Source: DATDAW01 sp036524675 (GTDB lineage: Bacteria; Verrucomicrobiota; Verrucomicrobiia; Chthoniobacterales; DASVRZ01). From it: a DNA stretch of 64,000 bases. Every line of letters begins with the position of its first letter. Position 1 is the stretch's first letter. Location of the stretch: positions 1-64,000 of the forward strand of contig DATDBU010000027.1 of the NCBI GenBank assembly GCA_036524675.1. The letters are read 5' to 3'. Positions 43,511 to 52,067 of this stretch are shown here, piece by piece. A program made the position numbers and the translations under genes. The notes beneath the pieces were generated by a model. The model had not been told where the DNA came from and ran no database searches. It saw only the letters and a list, made by a program, of their open reading frames with translations.

Positions 43511-44089
43511 ATGAACGAGTTTATTCAAAATCTTCGCGACTTACGGATGCATGTGGTCGATGCTTACCAAAGTTATCATCGGGAATGGACTCGGCCCGGC
43601 TTTCACGCGTTAGTTCTGTATCGCATCGGCCGTTGGCAGCGCACTATCCGATCCCGCATTCTTGGCTCGATTATCTTTTTGATACTGGCAGCGCTCTACC
43701 GCCTCGTTCGCAACGTATACGGAATCGAATTGCCCTACCGCGTAGACGCCGGAAGGCGTCTCCACATTGGGCCTCAGGGCGGAATAGTCATTCATCCGGG
43801 AAGCGTTTTTGGAGACGACTGCACGATCAAGCAAAATGTCACCATTGGCGCCGTCACCGGTGCCGATTTTTGGAACGAAGCGCCAAAGTTCGGCAGTCGC
43901 GTCGAGGTCGGGCCAGGAGCGGTGATCATCGGAAGAATACGAATTGGCGACGACGTAATGATTGCTCCGAATAGCTTGGTCATGGTTAATGTTCCATCCA
44001 ATTCCACAGTCACAGGCAACCCTGCTCGGGTCATACCGATGAAAAAGGGCGCGGCACGAGAGGATTTAGACAGGCATATTGCTTTGTAG
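43511..44089 (+). CDS. Serine acetyltransferase-like hexapeptide acyltransferase, copy 1
   Basis: 192 residues from ATG 43511. Left-handed beta-helix acyltransferase of the CysE/LpxA-like group, with a helical N-terminal part (DAYQSYHREWTRPGFHALVL), a GRRLHIGPQGGIVIHPGSVF start of the helix, GDDCTIKQNVTIGA and IIGRIRIGDDVMIAPNSLVM. In surface-polysaccharide loci it may transfer an acetyl group to a sugar, in cysteine synthesis to serine. A near copy is at 47083. In that copy the start ATG aligns with ATT 43523 here; ATG 43511 sits directly behind AAGGAAG, unusually close for a Shine-Dalgarno, so the exact start is uncertain. Confidence 0.85.
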   Translation: MNEFIQNLRDLRMHVVDAYQSYHREWTRPGFHALVLYRIGRWQRTIRSRILGSIIFLILAALYRLVRNVYGIELPYRVDAGRRLHIGPQGGIVIHPGSVFGDDCTIKQNVTIGAVTGADFWNEAPKFGSRVEVGPGAVIIGRIRIGDDVMIAPNSLVMVNVPSNSTVTGNPARVIPMKKGAAREDLDRHIAL

Positions 44090-44100
44090 CTTTTAAAATG

Positions 44101-44175
44101 ATGAGCTCGGTGCATCAAACTGCCGTTTCAAAAGAACGGGGAGACTTCGACGCAATTTACGAGGACGCCACGGCC
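44101..44175 (+). pseudogene. 5' fragment of a second fkbH-like gene
   Basis: Directly after cysE copy 1, codons begin MSSVHQTAVSKERGDFDAIY, clearly matching the start of the FkbH protein at 47661 (MSSLNQSVVSRNNGDVEAIC). The similarity ends at about 44175, where the frame runs on into unrelated DNA. It is therefore the truncated 5' end of a duplicated fkbH. Confidence 0.7.
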
Positions 44176-44279
44176 ATGGATTTAGCTATTGGTCCCATTC
44201 CTCCTAACGCTCCGGATTTGGAGCATCGTCGTCACGGCACGAGACCACAATCCCATCCCGACCCATACGGTCCGCTTTC

Positions 44280-44475
44280 GGCAACCCAATACGCTCTGAT
44301 GGCTGCGCGAAGAGGTGAACGGCGACGTTCGCATCTTGAACGTGCATACTGGCAGGACTGCCACGCCCCGCATTCAGGCGGTGCCCATAAAACAATCGTC
44401 CCCTATATTCCTGAACTACTGTTGCAACCCGATGACGTGGCCGGCATCTCCGCCGACGCGTTGGCGCTACGGTGA
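44280..44475 (+). pseudogene. Frameshifted SDR C-terminal relic
   Basis: One frame reads LREEVNGDVRILNVHTGRTA, a strong match to the SDR helix and strand before the PGRTATP loop. Another frame then gives PYIPELLLQPDDVAGISADALALR, the LLQPxDVA...ALAL C-terminal segment of the same family, ending at TGA 44473-44475. The two parts are in different frames and no N-terminal half exists. It is an SDR remnant, different in sequence from the intact SDR at 42583. Confidence 0.55.
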
Positions 44476-44558
44476 ACGGCTGAGGTGTTAAACATCAGCT
44501 TCCGCCAGATGCAAAGTCCTACGGAAATATCAGGGACGATTCAACCCCCCAGGTCGTT

Positions 44559-45554
44559 ATGTGTCTTCTTTTTACCATCTCTGATAGCCGTTACTTCTTA
44601 GGAACAGTTGGCCTCGTCAACTCCCTAAGCCACTTTGGATATGATCAACCCGTGACAGTCTTAGACACTGGTCTCACCTCATTCCAAAGAGAGTCGCTCG
44701 CTTCTCGTTGCACATTTGTCGAAATCGACAGATCGCAAGCTGCCAATCCATTGTGGTTCAAACCCTTCCCCAACTTAGTCCACCCATCCGGAACCGTGGT
44801 TATTATCGATAGTGATATGGTTCTAACCCGACCGCTTGATCTCGTAATCGACCTTGCACGCAACGGAAGAATCTGTGCTTATCCTGACCCTTTGAGCGAC
44901 AAATGGCATCAACAGTGGCAAGAAATATTCCGACTACCCTGCGAACCGCGGCATCAGACCTACATAAACACGGGTCTGGTCGCGTTCTCAACGGACTACT
45001 GGCCAGAGCTCCTACCCAGGTGGTGGGAAGCCTGTAAATCCAACTGGACCAGACCCACTATTTATGAAGGTGTATCTTTTGACAATCCCACCTATGCCGG
45101 CGATCAAGATGCCTTAAACGCATTACTGATGAGTAGATTCCCAGAAGACGCAGTAGCGCTGCTACCGATGGAGGAAGCGCCAACCTACCAGGCTTTTCGT
45201 GACGTTACGATTATTGACTCCCAGGCCCTAAAATGCACTCATCGCGGCCACGAAACCCAGCTCTTGCATGGGAGCGGCGCACGTAAGCCATGGGACAAAA
45301 AATCCTGGCTCCGGCATCCCCCAAGTCCTTATGCACGCCTGCTTCGCCGCCTGCTAAATGGCCACGCCAGTGCGACCGTAAGCGTGTCAAAACCCGATCT
45401 CCCGTTGTTGCTTAAAGACAGCCCTAGATGGAGAGCAAGAGGTATTGATGCGTTTAATGATCTTGTCTGGGGGTTGGCCCGGAATCCTCGAATCATACCA
45501 ATGGCCCGCAGAATTTGGAGTTTTCTGCAACCCGCTTCTCAAAGAATGCACTAG
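44559..45554 (+). CDS. Glycosyltransferase with DxD motif, GT8-like
   Basis: 331 residues. The first strand CLLFTISDSRYFLGTVGLVN begins a GT-A-type fold, followed by VVIIDSDMVLTRPLDLVIDL, where DSD is the metal-binding DxD. HQTYINTGLVAFSTDYWPELL and GDQDALNALLMSRF are typical of GT8-like transferases. A C-terminal histidine region (LKCTHRGHETQLLHGSGA) may be the metal-binding GT8 loop. Donor and acceptor are unknown. ATG 44559 is the only suitable start. It lies between the decayed relics and an acyltransferase gene. Confidence 0.75.
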   Translation: MCLLFTISDSRYFLGTVGLVNSLSHFGYDQPVTVLDTGLTSFQRESLASRCTFVEIDRSQAANPLWFKPFPNLVHPSGTVVIIDSDMVLTRPLDLVIDLARNGRICAYPDPLSDKWHQQWQEIFRLPCEPRHQTYINTGLVAFSTDYWPELLPRWWEACKSNWTRPTIYEGVSFDNPTYAGDQDALNALLMSRFPEDAVALLPMEEAPTYQAFRDVTIIDSQALKCTHRGHETQLLHGSGARKPWDKKSWLRHPPSPYARLLRRLLNGHASATVSVSKPDLPLLLKDSPRWRARGIDAFNDLVWGLARNPRIIPMARRIWSFLQPASQRMH

Positions 45555-45801
45555 TGTAATGCAACGACCACAGGGGCTCGACCCGATCGGGTCGGATCGG
45601 GTTTGGGAGTCGCTTGGCACGCGTTTAGTTTTGTAGCGTTCGAGTTTTAGGCCCAGCGTGCCGGCAATTGGCGGTTCGTTAGACGGCGCTGTGATTCTCC
45701 CAGCCAACCTTGCCACTCAGAGCCGCAAATATGCCTGCATTCTCCGATGGGCTTAAGGGCTGGCGCTCGCGGGGCTATCAAAAGTCGCAGGTTCAAATGA
45801 T

Positions 45802-46953
45802 ATGAAATCTTCTTCCGGTTCATATTTCATAGCCGTCGACCACATTCGGGCTTTGGCTGCCTTTACTGTTTTCACCTGGCATTTCACCCACGCGGAAGAT
45901 GGCTACCCAGTTGCATTCGAGTATGTTCCCGCAGTATTCCCACTAGCCCTTCTCGATGAGGGTCATACAGGCGTAGCTCTCTTTATGACCCTAAGCGGTT
46001 ACCTGTTCGCAAAGCTCCTCGACGGCAAGTCGATTCATTATGGGGCATTTCTCTTTAACCGGGCTCTGCGTCTGCTTCCGCTGCTCGTGCTGGTAATTTT
46101 GGCCGTCGGTTTCAAAAGGGTGGTTATCAGTGGGATGAACATTTCCACTTATGTCGAAACGATTGCAAAAGGCGTTGTGTTCCCAATACTTCCAAATGGC
46201 GGATGGTCGATCGCAGTAGAAGGTCACTATTACCTAATCCTTCCTTTGTTTCTGTGGATGTTGAAAAAGTCGAAGCTGCTTCCTCTTGCTTTAGTTTTTG
46301 CAGCCATTGCACTACGATGTTTTCTCTATCAACAGAGGGGTGAAATCCAGTCCCTGGCATACTGGACAATCGTTGGCCGTATAGATCAGTTTACGCTCGG
46401 CATGCTCGTTTTTCAGTTCCGCGCTTTCTTTGCTAAGCGCCACGCTATGGCGATTGCAACGATCACCGCTTTCATGGCGATTTACTGGTTGTTCGACTTT
46501 CGCGGAGGCTTCGCCCAGATGCCTTCATATCCGTCTCCCAGTTCGTTCTGGATAATCCTTCCGACGATCGAAGCCATTGCCTACGCCGTAGGTATTGCTT
46601 GGTATGACAACTCGTTTTCCATTCCGAACACTGGCGTTTCCAAGTTCATTGCCCGTATTGGGCAGTATTCGTATTCCATTTATTTACTCCATTTCTTTGT
46701 GGCGTTCTACGCCGCTCGATTTGTAGATGAGCGCATCATGGACATTTCCAATTTTTATCTCGCATGTCTTTGGTCCATGGTCTTTTTTCTGCTGATGATG
46801 CTGCCTGGATATGTCAGCTTTCGCTTCATTGAGGCTCCGTTTTTGAAGCTAAGGAGACGCTATATCGCTGTACGGCCAGGTAGTCAGGAAACATACTATC
46901 CCGCTGCCCAACGGGCCGCTCAAGGAGAGCCGCCGGCAAGCACCACAACCTGA
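45802..46953 (+). CDS. Membrane acyltransferase (OafA/YrhL, acyltransferase 3)
   Basis: 383 residues and about ten transmembrane helices. N-terminal signature FIAVDHIRALAAFTVFTWHF (conserved His), FMTLSGYLFAKLL with the RxxRLLPL element, WSIAVEGHYYLILPLFLW, and YSYSIYLLHFFVAFYAARFV. The family transfers acetyl or other acyl groups to surface sugars in the inner membrane. The 247-bp gap before it holds no gene and a small GGGTCGGATCGGG-type palindromic run. A second member is at 53090. Confidence 0.85.
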   Translation: MKSSSGSYFIAVDHIRALAAFTVFTWHFTHAEDGYPVAFEYVPAVFPLALLDEGHTGVALFMTLSGYLFAKLLDGKSIHYGAFLFNRALRLLPLLVLVILAVGFKRVVISGMNISTYVETIAKGVVFPILPNGGWSIAVEGHYYLILPLFLWMLKKSKLLPLALVFAAIALRCFLYQQRGEIQSLAYWTIVGRIDQFTLGMLVFQFRAFFAKRHAMAIATITAFMAIYWLFDFRGGFAQMPSYPSPSSFWIILPTIEAIAYAVGIAWYDNSFSIPNTGVSKFIARIGQYSYSIYLLHFFVAFYAARFVDERIMDISNFYLACLWSMVFFLLMMLPGYVSFRFIEAPFLKLRRRYIAVRPGSQETYYPAAQRAAQGEPPASTTT

Positions 46954-47082
46954 GCTCAACGTGATATGGTTGCGTTTCCTGATGTGAAACTGCCACTTTG
47001 CATCCAGGAGCTCCATTCGAGAAAGGATCGACCCTCAGCGGGTTTGGCAGGATACCGTTAGCAAAGGAAGACGAACAAGTTC

Positions 47083-47649
47083 ATGCAAGATCTTCACGAG
47101 TTACGGATGCATGTAGTCGATGCTTGGCAAAGCCACTATCGGGACTGGACTCGGCCGGGCCTTCATGCGGTCCTTATTTATCGCCTCGGCCGCTGGCAGC
47201 GCACCATCCGGTCCCGCATTCTTGGCTCGATTATCTTTCTGGTGCTGGCAGTGCTCTACCGTCTCGTTCGAAACGTGTATGGAATCGAATTGCCCTACGG
47301 CGTACAGGCCGGAAGGCGCCTGCACATTGGGCATCAACGCGGAATAGTGATTCATCCTGGAAGCGTTTTTGGAGACGACTGCACGATCAAGCAAAACGTG
47401 ACCATTGGCGCCGCCACTGGTGCCGATTTTTGGAACGAAGCGCCAAAGTTCGGAAGCCGCGTCGAGGTCGGACCCGGGGCGGTGATCATCGGAAGAATAC
47501 GAATTGGCAACGATGTAATGATTGCCCCAAATAGCTTGGTTATGGTTGACGTTCCGTCCAATTCCACAGTTGTAGGCAACCCAGCTCGGATCATACCGAT
47601 GAAAAGAAAGACGGAGCGAGAAGAATCAAGCAAACAGGTTGCTTTATAG
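47083..47649 (+). CDS. Serine acetyltransferase-like hexapeptide acyltransferase, copy 2
   Basis: 188 residues, starting MQDLHELRMHVVDAWQSHYR with AAGGAAG 12 nt upstream. Almost the same beta-helix sequence as copy 1 at 43511 (IKQNVTIGA, IIGRIRIGNDVMIAPNSLVM), with the DNA also closely similar from about 47062 on. A recent tandem duplication explains the two copies. The C-terminal tail differs slightly (KTEREESSKQVAL). It is directly followed by fkbH, 11 nt on. Confidence 0.85.
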   Translation: MQDLHELRMHVVDAWQSHYRDWTRPGLHAVLIYRLGRWQRTIRSRILGSIIFLVLAVLYRLVRNVYGIELPYGVQAGRRLHIGHQRGIVIHPGSVFGDDCTIKQNVTIGAATGADFWNEAPKFGSRVEVGPGAVIIGRIRIGNDVMIAPNSLVMVDVPSNSTVVGNPARIIPMKRKTEREESSKQVAL

Positions 47650-47660
47650 TTCAGAAAACG

Positions 47661-49508
47661 ATGAGCTCATTGAATCAGTCTGTCGTTTCAAGGAACAACG
47701 GAGACGTGGAGGCGATTTGCAAGGAAGCGCTGAATGCCTTGGCAGATAGCGATGAATTTCTCGTCTGGCAAAAGGCGGTCCAGGTTCTCGCCAGAAGACG
47801 TCGAGATCGGCCGGCGGAGAAAGAAGCGATCAAAGTCGCGCTGCTAGGAAGCTACACCGTGACCCAGTATGGGGAATTCCTTAAAGCGGCTAACGCGACA
47901 GCAGGGTTGAATGTAGATGTTTACGAATGTGGTTACGGTCAGTATCGGCAGGAAATTTTGGATGCGAAAAGCGGCCTATACCAATACGCTCCAGATATTG
48001 TTATACTCGCGGTGCATCACGGCGAGCTAGCTTTTCGAAATTTTTCGGACGGCCACCCTAACTCGATTGAGGAAGAACTGCAACGTTGGACCTCGCTTTG
48101 GTCCACCCTGCTGAGCCGGATGCCGGTTCAAATCATACAGCATAATTTCGCACTCCCGCCGGAAGAGCCTTTTGGACATTTGTCTTCGCGCTTGAAGGAC
48201 TCCCGAAGCCGTTGCATTCAAATGTTAAATTTGCGGCTCGGAGAGGTCGCGGATTCCCAAGTTTTGATACTTGACTGCGAACGCCTGGCGGCTTGGCATG
48301 GCAAGGAGAGATGGTTTGATCCTCGCTACTGGCATCTCTCCAAACAAGCGGTTTCACTGAGCGCGATGCCGCTCTTGGCACGACATACCGCAGCGGTGAT
48401 CATGGCACATCGCGGTCTCACGCGGAAGTGTCTGGTCCTTGATCTGGATAATACCTTGTGGGGCGGGGTGATCGGCGAGGATGGCCTTGCTGGAATTAAG
48501 TTGGGTGGAGGCGCCACCGGCGAAGCATTTGTAGCCTTCCAAGAGTATATTCGTGAACTCAAGCAAAAGGGAGTAATTCTGGCGGTTTGCTCAAAAAACA
48601 ACGACGCGGATGCACGCGAGCCTTTCGTAAAGCATCCCGAAATACGCCTCCGACTGCAGGACTTCAGCGTTTTTGTGGCTAACTGGGAAAGCAAAGCCGA
48701 GAACCTGCGCCATATCGCCACAACGCTAAACATTAATATGGATTCGCTGGTGTTCGTGGACGATAATCCGGTGGAATGTGAGTTGATTCGTCAAGAACTC
48801 CCAGCCGTTGCGACGGTAGCGCTTCCATCCGATCCGGCCTTGTATGTGAGGACACTGGATAAGCGGTTGCTTTTTGAGACAACGGCGTATACGGCAGACG
48901 ATTCCACCCGAACAGAACAGTATCGCGCCAGGGCAGAGATTGCGAAGGCTGAAGAGTCCGCGGGTTCCATGGAGGAATTTTTGAGCAGTCTGGAAATGAA
49001 GGGGGAAATTGCCCCTTTCAATGAGTTGGACCTCCCCCGAATCGTTCAGCTCATCGCAAAAACGAATCAGTTCAATCTTACGACAAGAAGGCATAACCAT
49101 GCGACCGTTGTGGAATTCACTCGTAATCCGGCATGCGTGCATTTTTCCCTAAGACTCCGCGACAGGTTTACCGACCACGGTCTTGTAGGAATACTTATTG
49201 GTTTCGCCGATATGAAAGAACACCTCTTCGAGATCGACACTCTGCTAATGAGTTGCCGTGTCATTGGGCGAACTGCGGAGAAGGCAATGCTACATCATGC
49301 GAGCATTCGCGCACGAAAGTTGGGTTGTACGCAAATACGGGGGGTATACGTTCCGACAAAAAAGAACAATTTCGTTGAGAACCTCTATGAGTCCATGGGA
49401 TTTCACAGGGATCACTGCGTGTGTATCGAGGGAAGCGCCTGGAATTTGAACATCGACGACAAGACAGATATAAAGAGTGAGTTTATCGCATTAACCTACC
49501 AGAATTGA
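47661..49508 (+). CDS. FkbH-like HAD-IIIC protein with acyltransferase tail
   Basis: 615 residues. The N-terminal about 240 residues form an SGNH-like domain (GSYTVTQYGEFLKAANATAG). The HAD domain has CLVLDLDNTLWGGVIGEDG (DxDxT), AVCSKNNDADA, and VFVDDNPVECELI. The C-terminal part (FNLTTRRHNHATVVEF, later RVIGRTAEKAMLHHASIRAR) is a GNAT-like acyltransferase. FkbH proteins dephosphorylate 1,3-bisphosphoglycerate and load the glyceryl unit onto an acyl carrier protein. The ACP gene follows after 1 nt. In a sugar locus the glyceryl group may be transferred to a sugar amine or hydroxyl. Confidence 0.85.
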   Translation: MSSLNQSVVSRNNGDVEAICKEALNALADSDEFLVWQKAVQVLARRRRDRPAEKEAIKVALLGSYTVTQYGEFLKAANATAGLNVDVYECGYGQYRQEILDAKSGLYQYAPDIVILAVHHGELAFRNFSDGHPNSIEEELQRWTSLWSTLLSRMPVQIIQHNFALPPEEPFGHLSSRLKDSRSRCIQMLNLRLGEVADSQVLILDCERLAAWHGKERWFDPRYWHLSKQAVSLSAMPLLARHTAAVIMAHRGLTRKCLVLDLDNTLWGGVIGEDGLAGIKLGGGATGEAFVAFQEYIRELKQKGVILAVCSKNNDADAREPFVKHPEIRLRLQDFSVFVANWESKAENLRHIATTLNINMDSLVFVDDNPVECELIRQELPAVATVALPSDPALYVRTLDKRLLFETTAYTADDSTRTEQYRARAEIAKAEESAGSMEEFLSSLEMKGEIAPFNELDLPRIVQLIAKTNQFNLTTRRHNHATVVEFTRNPACVHFSLRLRDRFTDHGLVGILIGFADMKEHLFEIDTLLMSCRVIGRTAEKAMLHHASIRARKLGCTQIRGVYVPTKKNNFVENLYESMGFHRDHCVCIEGSAWNLNIDDKTDIKSEFIALTYQN

Positions 49509-49509
49509 C

Positions 49510-49743
49510 ATGGATCTGATCGTACGGCTCGAAACTATTTTTAAGGACATTTTCCAAGAAGATGCAGTGCATCTTACGCCCGACACCACCGCAGACGACA
49601 TCCCAGGTTGGGACTCGTTTACACACATCAATTTGATGTTCTCGATTGAGCAGGCATTCGGCGTCTCCTTCACCGGCGAGGAAATCGGCTCGCTTTCGAA
49701 AATCGGTGATTTGGTCGATCTTTTGAAGAAGAAGGGAGTCTAA
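49510..49743 (+). CDS. Acyl carrier protein
   Basis: 77 residues; the four-helix ACP fold with Ser36 in PGWDSFTHINL, the attachment site for 4'-phosphopantetheine. It follows FkbH within 1 nt, so it is the likely carrier of the glyceryl unit made by FkbH. An acetyltransferase-like enzyme just upstream could then move the unit to its acceptor. The following 182 bp contain no gene. Confidence 0.9.
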   Translation: MDLIVRLETIFKDIFQEDAVHLTPDTTADDIPGWDSFTHINLMFSIEQAFGVSFTGEEIGSLSKIGDLVDLLKKKGV

Positions 49744-49925
49744 ATATAAGTAGGAGTTCGCATAGAAAGGCAGCATTGTAAGAAGCTTCTCAGTGACTCC
49801 ATACGAAGCCGGCACTGGCGATATCGACCGTCGATTCAGGAAACACGGCGCAGATCCCAGATTGCCAGGTCTTTTTAACGTTTGCCCCGCCAATCCGCCA
49901 GAATTCCTTTGCACCCGTTGAACCC

Positions 49926-50786
49926 ATGACAGCAAACTCCTCAAATTATGTGATCCGCATCCGCCCCCGCCGCTCGCTTTGGGAGGTGGACTGGAAGGGC
50001 ATTTTCCACTATCGGGATCTCCTGTTTCTCCTGGTGAGGAGGGATTTCATCTCGAAGTATAAACAAACCGTCCTAGGTCCTGCCTGGATGTTAGTTCAAC
50101 CGCTCGCCACGACGCTTGTTTTTACACTAATATTTTCGAAGGTGGCCAAGATATCGACCGATTCCACGCCGCCGGTCCTCTTTTATCTGAGTGGACTCCT
50201 GATGTGGAATCTATTTTCCCAAAACCTTGGCGGATCCGGGAACGTGCTCCAGGCAAATGCACATATGTTCGGAAAAGTCTACTTCCCGCGTATTATTGTT
50301 CCTCTAGCAAACGGAATATCCGCTTTGATTCCTTTTGCGATTCAACTGACGCTCTTCCTGGTGATTTACATTTTTATGGGTTTCACGTCGCATGACGGAT
50401 TGGAATTTCGCATCGGACTGAAATTTCTCCTGTTTCCGCTGTTCGTGCTTCAGACAACGCTCATTGGACTTGGGTCGGCTTTGATTTTTTCTTCGATGAC
50501 CGCAGTCTACCGCGACCTTCAGCATCTTCTCGGGTTTCTCGCGCAAATCTGGATGTATTTGACACCGATCATCATGCCGGTCAGCCAGTTTCCCAAAGAA
50601 TGGAGATGGCTCATTCAGTTGAATCCCATGACCGCACCTGTGGAAGGGATGCGATGGGTGCTCCTGGGCGCGGGAACGCTTTCACCAGGATCGCTCACGC
50701 TTTCGTGGGCAATCTCCATTGGGATCTTCGTCGCTGGGTTCCTTTGGTTTAATAAAATCGAACGGAGCTTCGTGGATCGCGCTTGA
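49926..50786 (+). CDS. wzm: Polysaccharide ABC exporter permease (Wzm-type)
   Basis: 286 residues and six membrane segments. It begins with the ABC-2 pattern YRDLLFLLVRRDFISKYKQTVLGPAW and shows the Wzm-type regions LMWNLFSQNLGGSGNVLQAN, FGKVYFPRIIVPLANGIS and a C-terminal LIQLNPMTAPVEGMRWVLLG. It forms the channel that exports undecaprenyl-linked O-polysaccharide with the ATPase at 50818. The start ATG 49926 directly follows a 182-bp gap. Confidence 0.9.
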   Translation: MTANSSNYVIRIRPRRSLWEVDWKGIFHYRDLLFLLVRRDFISKYKQTVLGPAWMLVQPLATTLVFTLIFSKVAKISTDSTPPVLFYLSGLLMWNLFSQNLGGSGNVLQANAHMFGKVYFPRIIVPLANGISALIPFAIQLTLFLVIYIFMGFTSHDGLEFRIGLKFLLFPLFVLQTTLIGLGSALIFSSMTAVYRDLQHLLGFLAQIWMYLTPIIMPVSQFPKEWRWLIQLNPMTAPVEGMRWVLLGAGTLSPGSLTLSWAISIGIFVAGFLWFNKIERSFVDRA

Positions 50787-50817
50787 TACAAGGCATTGCA
50801 CCACTATCAAAGGGACT

Positions 50818-52047
50818 ATGGCCAAGCCAATTATCGAAGTGCGCGGAATCACAAAGCGTTACCAGCTGGGCGAAATCGGCGCTCTCTCGCTGCGGGATGC
50901 CGTCGGCAACGGATTAAGGCGGCTTATCGGGCAGAGGGATGAATGCCCGCAACGAGGGGAGTTCTGGGCTCTCAACGGGGTGACGTTCGACGTACAGCCC
51001 GGCGAAATCATTGGATTGGTCGGAAAGAACGGCGCAGGTAAGAGCACACTTCTGAAAATCCTGAGTCGTATTACCGAACCCACGTCAGGGGAAGCAATCC
51101 TGCGCGGCCGCCTTGCGAGTCTGCTCGAAGTGGGGACGGGGTTTCATGCCGAATTGAGCGGGCGCGAAAACGTATTCCTAAATGGCGCAATATTGGGTAT
51201 GACGCGTAAGGAAGTCGCTCGGAAATTCGATGAGATCGTCGACTTCGCGGAGATCGAAAAATTCATCGACACACCAGTCAAGCGATACTCCAGCGGGATG
51301 TATGTACGTCTGGCTTTTGCCGTGGCCGCCCACCTCGAACCCGAGATCCTGATCATTGATGAAGTGTTGGCTGTGGGAGATGCCGAATTTCAGAAAAAAT
51401 GCATCAGTCGAATGGAAACTATTTCCGTGCGGGATCAGCGCACGATCCTTTTCGTCTCCCACAATATTACAGCAGTCCGCCGTCTATGTTCGAAGTGCGT
51501 TGTCATGACCAGCGGACGAGCCAGTGACGTTTTGCCGGTGGATGAAGCAGTCGAAATTTACACGCAAGATCAAAAAGTCTCCGCCCGGTCAGTCGATCTC
51601 GCAGATCATCCACGCCACAGCAAACAAGGCCGGATCGCCCGGATTTTGCGCATGGCGGTTGCGACCTCCTCCGGACAACTTCGCTACGGCGAACCTGGAG
51701 CGATCGATGTTACTTTCAAACTCACCGAGTCACTCAAACAGGTGATGATCGGCATTGGATTTGATACCATGGAAGGTCAGCGCCTTCTCACTCTTGACAG
51801 CGACACGATGGGTCATGCGGTCGATTTTCAAGCGGGCACACACCGCGTCCGTGTGGGGTTGCCGGTCTGGCCACTGCACCCAGCTAACTATTCCGTAAAC
51901 GTCGCCATCATCACCGGCCACAATTGCCACGACTCCATTGGCAATGCCGCTGTATGGGAAGTGCAGACCAGTCCTCTCGACAACGTGAGCGACCGTGGTT
52001 TTGGGGGAGTCCGCCCGAAATCTCTCGTCGAAACCTTCCCAGGATAA
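50818..52047 (+). CDS. wzt: Polysaccharide ABC exporter ATPase with C-terminal sugar-recognition domain (Wzt-type)
   Basis: 409 residues from ATG 50818 (the frame upstream overlaps wzm and is ignored). Walker A 66-76 (GLVGKNGAGKS), signature YSSGMYVRLAFAVAA, Walker B ILIIDEVLAVGDAEF. The C-terminal domain from about 240 (MAVATSSGQLRYGEPGAIDV, VTFKLTESLKQVMIGIGFD) resembles the Wzt C-domain that recognises the modified end of the O-chain before export. Together with wzm it implies ABC-dependent (not Wzy-dependent) export, in which a terminal modification often ends chain growth. Confidence 0.9.
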   Translation: MAKPIIEVRGITKRYQLGEIGALSLRDAVGNGLRRLIGQRDECPQRGEFWALNGVTFDVQPGEIIGLVGKNGAGKSTLLKILSRITEPTSGEAILRGRLASLLEVGTGFHAELSGRENVFLNGAILGMTRKEVARKFDEIVDFAEIEKFIDTPVKRYSSGMYVRLAFAVAAHLEPEILIIDEVLAVGDAEFQKKCISRMETISVRDQRTILFVSHNITAVRRLCSKCVVMTSGRASDVLPVDEAVEIYTQDQKVSARSVDLADHPRHSKQGRIARILRMAVATSSGQLRYGEPGAIDVTFKLTESLKQVMIGIGFDTMEGQRLLTLDSDTMGHAVDFQAGTHRVRVGLPVWPLHPANYSVNVAIITGHNCHDSIGNAAVWEVQTSPLDNVSDRGFGGVRPKSLVETFPG

Positions 52048-52067
52048 CTCGTCGCGCCGCAACCGTC

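Noticed and set aside
45740..45805. tRNA-like GGTTCAAAT box before the acyltransferase gene
   Set aside because: The flanks do not form a T-stem, acceptor stem or anticodon arm.
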